Positions 41,671 through 51,002 of a stretch of 64,000 nucleotides of DNA are shown in pieces. A model generated the notes under the pieces. The model saw only the letters and a program-made list of their open reading frames with translations. It did no database searches and was not told the DNA's origin. Position 1 is the stretch's first letter, and every line of letters starts with the position of its first letter. Source of the DNA: Pseudomonas congelans (GTDB lineage: Bacteria; Pseudomonadota; Gammaproteobacteria; Pseudomonadales; Pseudomonadaceae); NCBI RefSeq assembly GCF_900103225.1, contig NZ_FNJH01000001.1:556980-620979 (forward strand). The letters run 5' to 3'. The position numbers and the translations under genes were made by a program.

Positions 41671-42528
41671 TCAGCCTTTCAGTGTCTCGGCGATGGTTGC
41701 AGAGAGTGGCGTGGTCGGGCGGCCGATCAGCGCGCTCAGTTGGCGACTGTCATCGAACAAGGCGCCCTTGGCAGCGGCAGCATCGGAATCGGCCAACAAC
41801 TGTGCCACGAAATCCGGCAGGCCTGCCTGGACGAGCGCGGCTTCGAACTCGGCTTGTGGCAGGTTGACGTAAGGCAGGGACTTGCCGCTCTGTGTCGATA
41901 GCTGCGCCGCAAATTCGGACAGCGTGTAGGACTCGTCGCCTGCCAGTTCATACACGCTACCGGCCTGTGTCGTTTCCGACGTCAGCAGCACAGCGGCCGC
42001 CTCGGCGTAATCCAGGCGCGAAGCAGAGCTGATACGGCCATCGTCGGCACAGCCCATGACCGCACCATGGGCCAGCGCGCCGGGAATGCCTGCGGTGTAG
42101 TTCTCGGTGTACCAGCCATTACGCAGCAAGGCGAACGGCAGGCCGCTGGCGCGCAGGTAATCTTCGGTTTCGCGGTGCTCCCTGGCCAGGCTCAATGCCG
42201 AGGTGTCGGCGTGCAGAACACTGGTGTAGGCCAGCAGTGCGACCCCGGCGCGTTTGGCCGCATCGATCACCGCCTTGTGCTGGGGCAGACGCTGACCCAC
42301 TTCGCTGGAAGAAATCAGCAGTACCTTGTCGGCGCCGGCAAATGCAATTTCGAGTGTCGCAGGCTGTGAATAGTCGGCCTGACGGACCTGAATACCCTGC
42401 CTGGACAGATCAGCGGCCTTTTCCGGACTGCGCACGGCGGCGACGATTTGCGAAGCCGGTACGCGGCTGAGCAATTGTTCTATGACGAGGCGGCCAAGCT
42501 GGCCGGTGGCACCGGTGACAACGATCAT
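41671..42528 (-). CDS. qorB: NAD(P)H:quinone oxidoreductase QorB-like (NmrA-type SDR)
   Basis: This 285-aa atypical SDR has the N-terminal cofactor motif GATGQLGRLV, LLRNGWYTENY, and overall similarity to E. coli QorB (YtfG), which reduces quinones with NADPH. AAGGAA lies before the ATG at 42528. It is divergent from an HxlR-type regulator, the same arrangement as ytfG-ytfH in E. coli, and a 9-bp-armed operator lies between them. This strongly suggests repression relieved by electrophiles or quinones. Confidence 0.9.
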   Translation of the reverse strand: MIVVTGATGQLGRLVIEQLLSRVPASQIVAAVRSPEKAADLSRQGIQVRQADYSQPATLEIAFAGADKVLLISSSEVGQRLPQHKAVIDAAKRAGVALLAYTSVLHADTSALSLAREHRETEDYLRASGLPFALLRNGWYTENYTAGIPGALAHGAVMGCADDGRISSASRLDYAEAAAVLLTSETTQAGSVYELAGDESYTLSEFAAQLSTQSGKSLPYVNLPQAEFEAALVQAGLPDFVAQLLADSDAAAAKGALFDDSRQLSALIGRPTTPLSATIAETLKG

Positions 42529-42579
42529 GGAATGATTCCTTGAATCGGGTTGAAAGGAAGCGCCAGCATAGTCATGATG

Positions 42580-42612
42580 CTTACCTTTAGTAAGTACGTA
42601 CAAAAAGGTAAG
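42580..42612. promoter_or_regulatory. Operator between qorB and the HxlR regulator
   Basis: CTTACCTTT (42580-42588) and AAAGGTAAG (42604-42612) are perfect inverted arms with a central GTACGTAC palindrome (42594-42601). Location and symmetry fit autoregulated HxlR control of both genes. Confidence 0.6.
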
Positions 42613-42616
42613 TGTC

Positions 42617-43081
42617 ATGAGTGAATCCGCTTCGCAATCAAGCGCCTCGCAACCAAGTGTTACGCAGGCAGGCCTGCAGCCGGAAACGGCCGAGACGCTG
42701 TTGGCGCTGGTTCGTCAGGGCCAGGTGCTGGCCACTGATTGTCCTTCGCGGGTGGTGCTCAATCACGTCTGCAGCCGTTGGGGCGTGCTGGTGCTGGTCG
42801 TGTTGCGGGGTGGCATGCATCGCTTCAGCGAAGTACGTCGCAAGATCGGCGGGGTGAGCGAAAAGATGCTCGCACAGACCCTTCAGCATCTGGAGCATGA
42901 CGGTTTTGTCAGCCGCAAGTCGTTGCCAGTGGTGCCCCCGCATGTTCAATACCGGTTGACCCCGATGGGCGAAGAGGTCGCCTTGCAGGTTGAAACCCTC
43001 GTCACCTGGATCGAGACCAATCTGCCGCGCATCATGCAGGCCCGCGAAGCGTCGAATACGCTGCACACCCCGCCCGAATGA
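42617..43081 (+). CDS. HxlR-family transcriptional regulator
   Basis: This 154-aa winged-helix protein carries the HxlR core (CSRWGVLVLVVLRGGMHRFSEVRRKIGGVSEKML, then LEHDGFVSRK). A Cys stands in the DCPSRVVLNHVCSRW region, as in redox-sensing members such as QorR and HypR. It is divergent from qorB and probably represses it. The equivalent of E. coli YtfH is likely. The ATG at 42617 lies five bases beyond the operator's right arm. Confidence 0.88.
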   Translation: MSESASQSSASQPSVTQAGLQPETAETLLALVRQGQVLATDCPSRVVLNHVCSRWGVLVLVVLRGGMHRFSEVRRKIGGVSEKMLAQTLQHLEHDGFVSRKSLPVVPPHVQYRLTPMGEEVALQVETLVTWIETNLPRIMQAREASNTLHTPPE

Positions 43082-43219
43082 GCCTTTTCTGACAGATTTT
43101 TCATCCTGCGATTGTCGGCTTGATCGCCTGCAATCAGCCGCTTCTTGGTATGGTGCGCGCCGAAATCTTTATATACACGTTCAGTTGCGCCGTTTGCCCT
43201 TCACCGAGAAGCTGTAGAA

Positions 43220-45109
43220 ATGCCCAATCCAATTCCCCTGAAAGACCACGAAAAAGAGACGCGACTGGTCAATCAGCGTCTGATTGCCTGCGCAGTGCTG
43301 GTTGGCCTGCTGGCTGCCTGTCTGGTCGCGCGCATGTATTTCCTGCAAGTTACCGAGTTCGACTACCACTCGACCATTTCCGAAAACAACCGTGTTCACG
43401 TACTGCCGATCCCGCCCGAGCGCGGTTTGATCTTTGACCGCAATGGCGAAGTGCTTGCCGACAATCGTCCCAGTTTCAACCTGACCCTGACTCGTGAGCG
43501 CGCAGGCGACTGGCACAAGGTGATCGATGAGCTGATGACCCTGCTGGAGCTGCCCGATGAAGACCGGATTCTGTTCGACAAGGAACTGAAGCAGGTTCGC
43601 CACCCGTTCGAGCCGGCTACGTTGCTTTACGAACTCACCGAAGAACAGATCGCAACGCTGGCGGTCAATCAGTACCTGCTGCCGGGCGTGGACGTGGCGG
43701 CGCAGTTCGTTCGTCATTACCCGTTGGGCGCCCATTTTGCTCACTCGATCGGCTACGTCGGGCGTATCAACGAAAAGGAAGCGGCCCATCTCGATAACGA
43801 GTATCGCGGCACGCAATCCATCGGCAAGACCGGCGTCGAGCGCTTCTACGAGTCCGAGCTGCACGGCCACGTAGGCTACGAAGAAGTCGAGACCAATGCC
43901 CAGGGTCGCGTGCTGCGCGTGCTGAAACACACTGACCCGGTGCCGGGCAAGAACATCACCCTCACGCTGGACGCGCACCTGCAGGCCGCGGCGGAAAACG
44001 CGCTGGGTGATCGACGCGGCTCGGTGGTCGCACTGGACCCTGAAACCGGCGACGTGCTGGCGATGGTCAGTAAACCCAGCTTCGACCCCAACCTGTTCGT
44101 TACCGGCATCAGCTTTAAACAATATGCCGCGCTGCGCGATTCCATCGACCGGCCACTGTTCAACCGCGTGCTGCGCGGCCTCTATGCGCCGGGCTCGACG
44201 GTCAAGCCGGAAGTGGCGATTGCCGGGCTCGACAGTGGCGTGATGACGGCCTCGACAAAAGTCTTCGACCCTGGCTATTTCCAGTTGCCGGACTTCGACC
44301 ATAAATACCGCAACTGGAACCACAGTGGCGATGGCTGGGTGGACATGGACACGGCGATCATGCGTTCCAATGACACCTATTTCTACACCGTGGCGCACAA
44401 GCTCGGCATTGACCGCCTGCACGACTACATGACCATGTTCGGCATCGGCCAGAAGGTCTCACTGGACATGTTCGAGGAGTCTGCAGGGCTGATGCCGTCC
44501 CGCGAATGGAAGCGGGCCACGCGTCGACAGGCGTGGTTCCCCGGCGAAACGGTGATTCTCGGCATTGGTCAGGGCTATATGCAGGTCACGCCGTTGCAAC
44601 TGGCTCAGGCCACGTCACTGATTGCCAGCAAGGGTGTCTGGCATCGACCGCATCTGGCGATGGAAGTCGGTGATAAGGCACCTGTCGACGAGCATCCGAT
44701 GCCCAACATCGTGCTGCGCGATCCCAACGAATGGAATCAGGTCAATACCGGCATGCAGATGGTCATGCACGACCCGCGCGGCATTGCGCGGGACGCGGCC
44801 AAGGGCGCTCAGTACCGCATCGCCGGCAAAAGTGGTACGGCACAGGTGGTGGCGATCAAGCAGGGCGAGCGCTACAACCGCCTGAAGACCCTCGAGCGTA
44901 ATCGCGACAACGCCTTGTTCGTTGGCTTCGCGCCGGCCGACCATCCCAAGATCGTCGTGTCGGTGACCATCGAAAACGGCGAGGCGGGTGGCCGGGTGGC
45001 AGGTCCTGTAGTGCGGGAGATTCTCGATGCCTGGCTGTTGGACAGCGACGGCAAGCTAAAGCCGGAGTACGCCACACCTGTCAAGGCTCCGGGCAACCCG
45101 CACGCCTGA
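43220..45109 (+). CDS. mrdA: Penicillin-binding protein 2 (transpeptidase), orphan copy
   Basis: This 629-aa class B penicillin-binding protein cross-links septal or lateral peptidoglycan. It has one N-terminal membrane helix (about 22-44), a dimerisation domain (PPERGLIFDRNGEVLADNRPSFNL) and a transpeptidase domain with S326-T-V-K329, S383-N-D385 and K537-S-G-T540. Sequence and length match PBP2. rodA, which usually follows mrdA, is absent; the gene is alone, so it may be a second PBP2 paralogue. The ATG at 43220 follows GAGAAG; longer frames add a leader before the cytoplasmic tail. Confidence 0.9.
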   Translation: MPNPIPLKDHEKETRLVNQRLIACAVLVGLLAACLVARMYFLQVTEFDYHSTISENNRVHVLPIPPERGLIFDRNGEVLADNRPSFNLTLTRERAGDWHKVIDELMTLLELPDEDRILFDKELKQVRHPFEPATLLYELTEEQIATLAVNQYLLPGVDVAAQFVRHYPLGAHFAHSIGYVGRINEKEAAHLDNEYRGTQSIGKTGVERFYESELHGHVGYEEVETNAQGRVLRVLKHTDPVPGKNITLTLDAHLQAAAENALGDRRGSVVALDPETGDVLAMVSKPSFDPNLFVTGISFKQYAALRDSIDRPLFNRVLRGLYAPGSTVKPEVAIAGLDSGVMTASTKVFDPGYFQLPDFDHKYRNWNHSGDGWVDMDTAIMRSNDTYFYTVAHKLGIDRLHDYMTMFGIGQKVSLDMFEESAGLMPSREWKRATRRQAWFPGETVILGIGQGYMQVTPLQLAQATSLIASKGVWHRPHLAMEVGDKAPVDEHPMPNIVLRDPNEWNQVNTGMQMVMHDPRGIARDAAKGAQYRIAGKSGTAQVVAIKQGERYNRLKTLERNRDNALFVGFAPADHPKIVVSVTIENGEAGGRVAGPVVREILDAWLLDSDGKLKPEYATPVKAPGNPHA

Positions 45110-45265
45110 TCAGCCTTTTAAAGCACTGGCCTAAGGACCGAGCCCTGAACAGGGCTCAGGTTTTCTGAACTGTCGAGAATGCATCGGGTCGACCACAACA
45201 GGCGTGGCAGAGCGCTGCGCGCGTTTTACCGTACTCATTATCATTGCCTCGACAAGGAACCCCGC

Positions 45266-46984
45266 ATGTCCAAGACCATTGCCGACCATCTCGCGCAAAC
45301 CCTCGCAGCGGCAGGTGTTTCCCACATCTGGGGGGTGTCCGGTGACAGCCTCAACGGCCTGACCGACAGCCTGGAACGCACCGATTCGATTCGCTGGATG
45401 CATACCCGTCATGAAGAAGTCGCAGCCTTTGCTGCCGGGGCCCAGGCGGCGTCCAGCGGCAAACTGGCGGTCTGCGCCGGCAGCTGCGGACCGGGCAACC
45501 TGCACCTGATCAACGGCCTGTACGACTGCCACCGTAACCGCGTGCCGGTACTGGCAATTGCTGCGCACATTCCGTCCTCGGAAATCGGTCTGGATTACTT
45601 TCAGGAAACCCATCCGCAAGAGCTGTTCAAGGAGTGCAGCCACTTCGTCGAGCTGGTCAGCAATCCCGAGCAGTTCCCGCGAGTGCTGGAGCGTGCCATG
45701 CGTGCCGCGATCAGCCAGAAAGGGGTTGCGGTGATTGTCTTGCCGGGCGACGTTGCGCTCAGCGATGCGCCGGATGTGGCGGCAAAATGGATCGAGGCCA
45801 CCGCGCCCAACGTGGTGCCTGCCGAAAACGACCTGCAGTCGATGGCTGACATGCTCAACGATTCCAAAGCCGTCACACTCCTGTGCGGTGCGGGTTGTGA
45901 GGGTGCCCACGAGCAGCTTCTGGCGTTGGCGGATACGCTGGGCGCTCCGATCGTTCATGCATTGCGCGGCAAGCAGCACGTCGAATACGACAACCCGTTC
46001 GACGTCGGCATGACCGGCCTGATCGGTTTCAGCTCCGGCTACCACGCCATGCTGTCCTGCGACACGCTGGTGATTCTGGGCAGCAGCTTTCCGTATCGGA
46101 ATTTCTACCCTGAAAAAGCCAACATCATCCAGATCGACCTCGATCCGACCCAGCTTGGTCGCCGTACGCCGGTGGCGCTGGGTCTGGTCGGCGGTGTGCG
46201 GGAAACCCTTGAGGCGCTTCAACCAAAGCTCAAGCCGCATACTGATCGCCGTTTCCTCGACAAGGCCCTGAAACACTACGCCAAAGCCCGGGAAGAACTG
46301 GACGAGCTGGCCACCCCGACGCCGGATGGCACGCCGATTCACCCGCAGTACCTGACTCGACTGGTCGACGAGCAGGCCGATGCCGATGCGATCTTTACCG
46401 TCGACGTCGGTACGCCGACGCTGTGGGCTGCGCGCTACCTGCACATGAACGGCAAGCGCAGTCTGCTTGGCTCGTTCAACCACGGCTCGATGGCCAACGC
46501 CTTGCCACAAGCTTTAGGGGCCAAGGCTGAACATCCGGATCGTCAGGTTGTAGCCCTGTGTGGCGACGGCGGCCTGTCCATGTTGCTGGGGGACCTGCTG
46601 AGCATCCGTCAGTTGAACCTGCCCATCAAGATGGTGGTGTTCAACAACAGCTCGCTGGGCTTTGTCGACATGGAAATGAAAGCCAGCGGCTACGTGCCGC
46701 ACGGCACTGATCTGCATGAAACCAACTTCGCCGGTATTGCCTTGGGCGCAGGCATTCTGGGCCTGCGCGTCGAGAACGCTGAAGAGCTGCCCGCCGCCTT
46801 GCGCAAGGCGTTCGATCATCCCGGTCCGGTGCTGATCGACGTTGTCACGGCCAAGCAGGAACTGGGCATCCCACCGAAAATCAAGCTGGCCCAGGCCAAG
46901 GGCTTCAGCCTGTACATGATGCGCGCGATCATGAGCGGGCGCGGCAGTGAAGTGCTGGAACTGGCGAAAACCAACCTGCGTTAA
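45266..46984 (+). CDS. poxB: Ubiquinone-dependent pyruvate oxidase PoxB
   Basis: This 572-aa protein is exactly the length of E. coli PoxB. It is a peripheral membrane flavoenzyme that converts pyruvate to acetate and CO2, passing electrons to ubiquinone. It has the three domains of ThDP enzymes: an N-terminal Pyr domain with the catalytic glutamate ([10 protein letters not shown]), a central FAD domain, and a C-terminal ThDP domain with GDGG and [10 protein letters not shown] helical tail ([26 protein letters not shown], in parts) may mediate lipid binding. AAGGAAC precedes the ATG at 45266. Confidence 0.92.
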   Translation: MSKTIADHLAQTLAAAGVSHIWGVSGDSLNGLTDSLERTDSIRWMHTRHEEVAAFAAGAQAASSGKLAVCAGSCGPGNLHLINGLYDCHRNRVPVLAIAAHIPSSEIGLDYFQETHPQELFKECSHFVELVSNPEQFPRVLERAMRAAISQKGVAVIVLPGDVALSDAPDVAAKWIEATAPNVVPAENDLQSMADMLNDSKAVTLLCGAGCEGAHEQLLALADTLGAPIVHALRGKQHVEYDNPFDVGMTGLIGFSSGYHAMLSCDTLVILGSSFPYRNFYPEKANIIQIDLDPTQLGRRTPVALGLVGGVRETLEALQPKLKPHTDRRFLDKALKHYAKAREELDELATPTPDGTPIHPQYLTRLVDEQADADAIFTVDVGTPTLWAARYLHMNGKRSLLGSFNHGSMANALPQALGAKAEHPDRQVVALCGDGGLSMLLGDLLSIRQLNLPIKMVVFNNSSLGFVDMEMKASGYVPHGTDLHETNFAGIALGAGILGLRVENAEELPAALRKAFDHPGPVLIDVVTAKQELGIPPKIKLAQAKGFSLYMMRAIMSGRGSEVLELAKTNLR

Positions 46985-47033
46985 TACATTATAAAAACTG
47001 ATGGGTTGAATAGAAAAAGTTGCAACTTCTATC

Positions 47034-47081
47034 CGCCGAGATTGTCGCCACTGTTGCAGGTGACAATCTCGGCGTCTTTAC
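47034..47081 (+). terminator. Terminator-like hairpin after poxB
   Basis: CGCCGAGATTGTC (47034-47046) pairs perfectly with GACAATCTCGGCG (47062-47074). TCTTT follows, a short U-tract. A 13-bp stem makes termination likely. Confidence 0.65.
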
Positions 47082-47192
47082 ATCGCTCTTTTCATAATGA
47101 CTGCTCAAGGCGGTCATTATTTGTGGATCCAAACTTCTCACACCTTTTACTCATTGAGTTCGCTGTTTGAATTAACAAATTCAAATAGTGGG

Positions 47193-47219
47193 TAAAGCTT
47201 CTGTGCCCACAGCCGAGAC
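47193..47219 (+). promoter_or_regulatory. Sigma-28 (FliA)-like promoter of the chemoreceptor gene
   Basis: TAAA (47193-47196), a 15-base spacer, and GCCGAGAC (47212-47219) match the TAAA-N15-GCCGATAA consensus at nine of twelve positions with exact spacing. Chemoreceptor genes are commonly FliA-dependent. The leader would be about 125 bases. Confidence 0.55.
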
Positions 47220-47353
47220 AGTGGTACGGAAGCAAGACCGGCTACGGCAGGCTGATTACCGAACAGTCCCTGGCGACAAAAAAACGTCGACGCTACAGAA
47301 CGTTACGCCCTGGATAGTCTTTATAGAAAAGTCTGCACGTCATGAGGTCTGCA

Positions 47354-49315
47354 ATGCTTAGAAATGCTCCTTTGAGTATGAAACTGCTGCTTATTTTAAT
47401 ATTTCCCCTGTTGGGCTTTCTGGCCTTCGCAGGTCTGTTCGTGGCTGACAAAAGCGAAAATCTCGGTGACATGAGGCGCGCAGTGACGGCCAGCAGTGCC
47501 GCACAGAAGCTGAGTGACGTCGTCACCACTCTCCAGCGCGAGCGCGGGGCCAGCGGCGTGTTTCTGGGCAGCGGCGGCAAGTCCATGCAGGACAAACTGA
47601 AGACGTTTCGTCAGGAAACCGACAAGGCGATAAGCGAGATGCGCGCTCAGTCGACTGACGGCATTCCCGGCCCGGAAAAGGTCAACCGTGCGTTCGAGGA
47701 CCTGATCGCCCTGCGCCTCAAGGTCGATACACTCGGGATCAACAGCACAGAATCCGGCACGCGTTTTACTGACATTATCAAAACCCTCATCGGCTTCTCC
47801 TATTCACTGGAATCGAGCATCGAGGATCCGGAAATACTGCGCGGCCTGAGTTCGCTCAATCAGTTCGTGGATATGAAGGAGCGTGCCGGTCGCGAACGTG
47901 TATTGCTCGGCCTGGCATTCAACCAGAACCGTTTCGACGCCGCACTGTTATCACGCTTCAGTCGCAACCTGGGCGAGTTCTCCGGTTACTTCGAAGCGTT
48001 CCAGCGCTGGTCGCCGGAAGCCTTCAAAACCAAACTCAATGCCGTTCTGCAGCAACCAGGATCGCTCGAAGTGGCGCGCTTGCAGCGTCTGGGCTTCGAT
48101 ACTCCGCTGGGTGACCCGCTCAACGTCAAGCCGGAAGACTGGTTCAACCTCTCTACCGCACGTATCGACATGATGGCCAATGTAGAAGCAGAACTTGGCC
48201 AGAACGTCGTCGGCCTGGCAACGGATGCGCGCAGCTCCGCTCAGAGCAGCCTGTACGTGGCGGTTGCCACTGTCGTTCTGATGCTGATCGTAGTGTTGTG
48301 GCTGGCGTCGGTGATCATCCGCAACATCAAGGTCGCGGTTGTCGATGTGAACCGCACTTTGATGGCACTTTCCACCCGCGACCTGACCGCCCGGACCCGT
48401 TATGTCGGCAAGGACGAGTTCGGCGAGATCTCGCGCAATCTGGACAACATGGCGCATCAGATCAGTGAGGTCATCAGTGAAATCGGCAGCGCCACGGCGC
48501 AGGTTGCCACCGCCGCCGAGCAGTCTTCCGCTGTGGCGTTGCAAACCAGTCAGAACGTGGCGCAACAACGCCAGGGCACTGATCAGGTCGCCACTGCCAT
48601 CAGCGAAATGAGTGCCACGGTAAAGGATGTCGCGCGCAGCACCACCGACGCGGCCGAGATGTCACAGCGCGTCAACAACAGCACCGTGCAGGGCAAGACC
48701 GAAATCGACAACACCATCGGCCTGATTCAGGGGCTCTCGGTGCAGGCTGAAGAGACTTCACGGATCATTGACGAGCTCAAGGGCGAGAGCAACTCGATCT
48801 CCTCGGTGCTCGATGTCATTCGTGGCGTCGCCGACCAGACCAACCTGCTGGCGCTCAACGCAGCCATCGAGGCTGCTCGTGCCGGCGAGCAGGGGCGTGG
48901 TTTCGCGGTGGTTGCCGACGAAGTGCGCAATCTGGCCAAGAAGACTCAGGACTCTACCGTCAGCATCCAGAAAATGATCGCCAACCTGCAGTCCGGCTCG
49001 GAACGCGCAGCAGCGTCGATGCAGGAAACCCTGGGCAAGGCGCAGGAGGGTGCCAGCAATGTCGTACGCGCTGGTGAACTGCTGGAAGAGATCGCCGAAG
49101 GCATCGCGACCATCAGCGACCGCAACATCCAGGTCGCTTCTGCCGCGGAAGAGCAGAGTCTGGTTGCCGAAGAGATTCATCGCAACGTCGATGACATCAA
49201 CTCGCTGGTCATCCAGGTCAGTGCCGGTGCCGAGCAGACCGCCGTCACCAGCCGCGAACTGGCGCGTCTGGCTGAGCAGCAGCAGGGTCTGGTGGGCCGC
49301 TTCAAGGTGAGCTGA
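47354..49315 (+). CDS. Methyl-accepting chemotaxis protein with NIT sensor domain
   Basis: This 653-aa chemoreceptor has a membrane helix at about residues 10-30, a periplasmic helical sensor of the nitrate/nitrite-sensing (NIT) type (about 45-290, with [16 protein letters not shown] and [13 protein letters not shown]), a second membrane helix (about 300-320), HAMP, and a methyl-accepting domain with the hairpin tip [22 protein letters not shown]. It signals through CheA/CheW at the pole. ATG 47354 is preferred over 47342 because AGGT precedes it. The ligand is unknown; nitrate or nitrite is suggested only by domain type. Confidence 0.9.
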   Translation: MLRNAPLSMKLLLILIFPLLGFLAFAGLFVADKSENLGDMRRAVTASSAAQKLSDVVTTLQRERGASGVFLGSGGKSMQDKLKTFRQETDKAISEMRAQSTDGIPGPEKVNRAFEDLIALRLKVDTLGINSTESGTRFTDIIKTLIGFSYSLESSIEDPEILRGLSSLNQFVDMKERAGRERVLLGLAFNQNRFDAALLSRFSRNLGEFSGYFEAFQRWSPEAFKTKLNAVLQQPGSLEVARLQRLGFDTPLGDPLNVKPEDWFNLSTARIDMMANVEAELGQNVVGLATDARSSAQSSLYVAVATVVLMLIVVLWLASVIIRNIKVAVVDVNRTLMALSTRDLTARTRYVGKDEFGEISRNLDNMAHQISEVISEIGSATAQVATAAEQSSAVALQTSQNVAQQRQGTDQVATAISEMSATVKDVARSTTDAAEMSQRVNNSTVQGKTEIDNTIGLIQGLSVQAEETSRIIDELKGESNSISSVLDVIRGVADQTNLLALNAAIEAARAGEQGRGFAVVADEVRNLAKKTQDSTVSIQKMIANLQSGSERAAASMQETLGKAQEGASNVVRAGELLEEIAEGIATISDRNIQVASAAEEQSLVAEEIHRNVDDINSLVIQVSAGAEQTAVTSRELARLAEQQQGLVGRFKVS

Positions 49316-49338
49316 CAGTCAGTTGCTCGTGTGTTGTG

Positions 49339-49372
49339 AAAGGCCTGGGAGCGAAAGCTTTCAGGCCTTTTT
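49339..49372 (+). terminator. Rho-independent terminator after the chemoreceptor gene
   Basis: AAAGGCCTG (49339-49347) pairs with CAGGCCTTT (49362-49370), continuing into a five-T run. This is a good intrinsic terminator. Confidence 0.85.
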
Positions 49373-49477
49373 GTTGGTCCCCGGATACTGTCGTGCCGCG
49401 GTAACTGATCACCCTTGATAGCCTGTCAGTCATGACCCTTCAGTCACCTTTTCATGTAACCCCACGTTCCGCTTACG

Positions 49478-49511
49478 ATTATGTAGTGACTAAAAATAAT
49501 CACTACATAAT
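49478..49511. repeat. 12-bp inverted repeat, operator- or hairpin-forming
   Basis: ATTATGTAGTGA (49478-49489) and TCACTACATAAT (49500-49511) are perfectly complementary around a 10-base A-rich spacer. No gene starts close by. It may be a regulator site or a remnant of a mobile element. Confidence 0.5.
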
Positions 49512-49932
49512 TGTTGACGCACCCCATTTGCCCTTGCATTATGCAGCTGTCTCCCTGATCGGGAGCGCTGCAAAAGGTGTGATGAACAGGCTCGGCAAGC
49601 CGTCGAGATGTTCCCGGATGTAGGCTGCCCACAAGGCAGATTGATGGAGCTGAACTGGCATTTGTCGTCGATAAGGGCGAGAAGCTGGCGAAATGTCCTC
49701 ATGATGCTTGTAATGGATCGATTACCGATCCTGGGCCGGGTCTTTGGGTTTCGTGACTTCTTCTCTCTACGCTGATGCCGCTGTGTAGCGGCTCTTCATC
49801 AAGGCTACCTGCATGTCCTTGAGGGCTGGAACGGTATTCGACGCACACTCAATCGTGTTGCGTTGCTGAAGTTCTGGCGAATGAACTTGATGTATCAATT
49901 ATTGAACAGTCTATGAGCGAAGGGGCATCAAC

Positions 49933-50250
49933 ATGAATATCAACACACAACCGACTATTGATGAACTGGCTCGTCTGTTTGCTGCGTGCAAAGACACGCT
50001 GGATAACCATATCGCCTGGGTTGCCGAGTCGGGTGAAGTTCGCGTCGACGCCATGTCGCCGTTCACCCAGGAGCACGAGTTTCGTGATGCGCATCCGCAA
50101 CTGCGCGCGTCCCTGAAGATGTTCCGTCGTGGCCAGGGTTATGTCGGCAAGAAAGCCGCTGCCGATCGCGCCTACATGGAGGACACGCTGCAGGCGCTGA
50201 AAGGCGAATGGCAGAAGACTCGCCGGCAGGCGCACTCGCAGGTTGCCTGA
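49933..50250 (+). CDS. Small cytoplasmic protein of unknown function
   Basis: This 105-aa protein (MNINTQPTIDELARLFAACKD...) is helical, without signal peptide or membrane segment, and ends in a basic region (KTRRQAHSQ). AAGGGG precedes the ATG and a strong terminator follows, so it is probably a genuine single-gene unit. No family is recognised. Confidence 0.7.
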   Translation: MNINTQPTIDELARLFAACKDTLDNHIAWVAESGEVRVDAMSPFTQEHEFRDAHPQLRASLKMFRRGQGYVGKKAAADRAYMEDTLQALKGEWQKTRRQAHSQVA

Positions 50251-50272
50251 GCCCAGGGCACCGCAGGTCCTG

Positions 50273-50309
50273 AAGCCTGTTCCCGATCCCGGTCGGGAAC
50301 AGGCTTTTT
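50273..50309 (+). terminator. Rho-independent terminator after the 105-aa gene
   Basis: AAGCCTGTTCCCGA (50273-50286) pairs with TCGGGAACAGGCTT (50293-50306) around TCCCGG, followed by TTT. A 14-bp stem gives a strong terminator. Confidence 0.9.
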
Positions 50310-50466
50310 GCTTTTCGGCGCCAAGAGGGGCGATGGTCTACAGGTTGTACAAAGTGTTTTCGGTGGTATAGATTCCGGCCATGAGTCAGCGACCCTGACT
50401 GTCTTCACTCGCTGCCTGCCGTGATTGCCACTGCAGTGCCTGCACATGACATAGATGAGGTTGCCG

Positions 50467-50985
50467 ATGCGTGCGCCACGATGGTTATGGTTGGTGATGT
50501 TACTCAGCGCCGGCGCTTCGGCGGACTGGCGCGAGGCATTGCCCAATGCTCAGGTCGTCGGCGGCGGAGACCTTAGTCTGTTCGGCTTTCGTGTTTATAC
50601 GGCCCGATTGCTCAGCCCGGTCAAACCTTTCGTGGCAGACGCGCCACTGGCACTTGAACTGACCTACCATCGCGCCATTGATCGTGAAGATCTGGTCGAT
50701 GCCAGTATCGATGAGATCAAGCGTATTTCCGGGTCGAAGGTGAATGAGCAGCAACTGACCGAATGGCGACAGCAGATGAACCAGTCATTTGTCGACGTTC
50801 AGCCGGGCATGAAGATTACCGGCGTCTACCTGCCTGGTCGCGAAGCGCGGTTTTATGTTGGCGACAAGCTCCAGCATGTGGTGCCCGACAGCCAGTTCGC
50901 CAAGGCCTTCTTTTCCATCTGGCTGGACCCGAAAACCCGTAACCCCGAACTTCGCGAGCAGTTGCTCGGCAGTACCGGCTCATGA
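50467..50985 (+). CDS. Chalcone-isomerase-like exported protein
   Basis: This 172-aa protein has a signal peptide (PRWLWLVMLLSAGASA) and the chalcone-isomerase-like fold seen in bacterial proteins: FGFRVYTARL, ALELTYHRAIDREDLVD, GMKITGVYLPGREARFYVGD and FAKAFFSIWLDPKT. Bacterial members are thought to bind fatty acids or lack isomerase activity. ATG 50467 has GAGG six bases upstream. It is 17 bp before the DUF3833 lipoprotein gene, so the two are probably one operon. Confidence 0.83.
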   Translation: MRAPRWLWLVMLLSAGASADWREALPNAQVVGGGDLSLFGFRVYTARLLSPVKPFVADAPLALELTYHRAIDREDLVDASIDEIKRISGSKVNEQQLTEWRQQMNQSFVDVQPGMKITGVYLPGREARFYVGDKLQHVVPDSQFAKAFFSIWLDPKTRNPELREQLLGSTGS

Positions 50986-51002
50986 CCCATCAAGGAGGGC
51001 GC

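Larger units (their letters stand above)
46985..47353. other. Intergenic region between poxB and the chemoreceptor gene
   Basis: This 369-bp gap holds a poxB terminator (47034-47074), an inverted repeat TTTGAATT-AACA-AATTCAAA (47166-47185) and the sigma-28-like promoter at 47193-47219. No gene is seen. Confidence 0.55.
49316..49932. other. 617-bp intergenic region with operator-like inverted repeat
   Basis: After the terminator of the chemoreceptor gene, the main feature is the 12-bp-armed inverted repeat at 49478-49511. Further on, GGATCG/CGATCC (49715-49731) and GTAAT/ATTAC form mutually exclusive small hairpins. A 63-codon frame from 49432 crosses the repeat and is not convincing. No known RNA gene is recognised. 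Confidence 0.45.

Noticed and set aside
49432..49623. 63-codon frame starting ATG at 49432
   Set aside because: It runs through the inverted repeat at 49478-49511 and has no ribosome site or protein-like composition.
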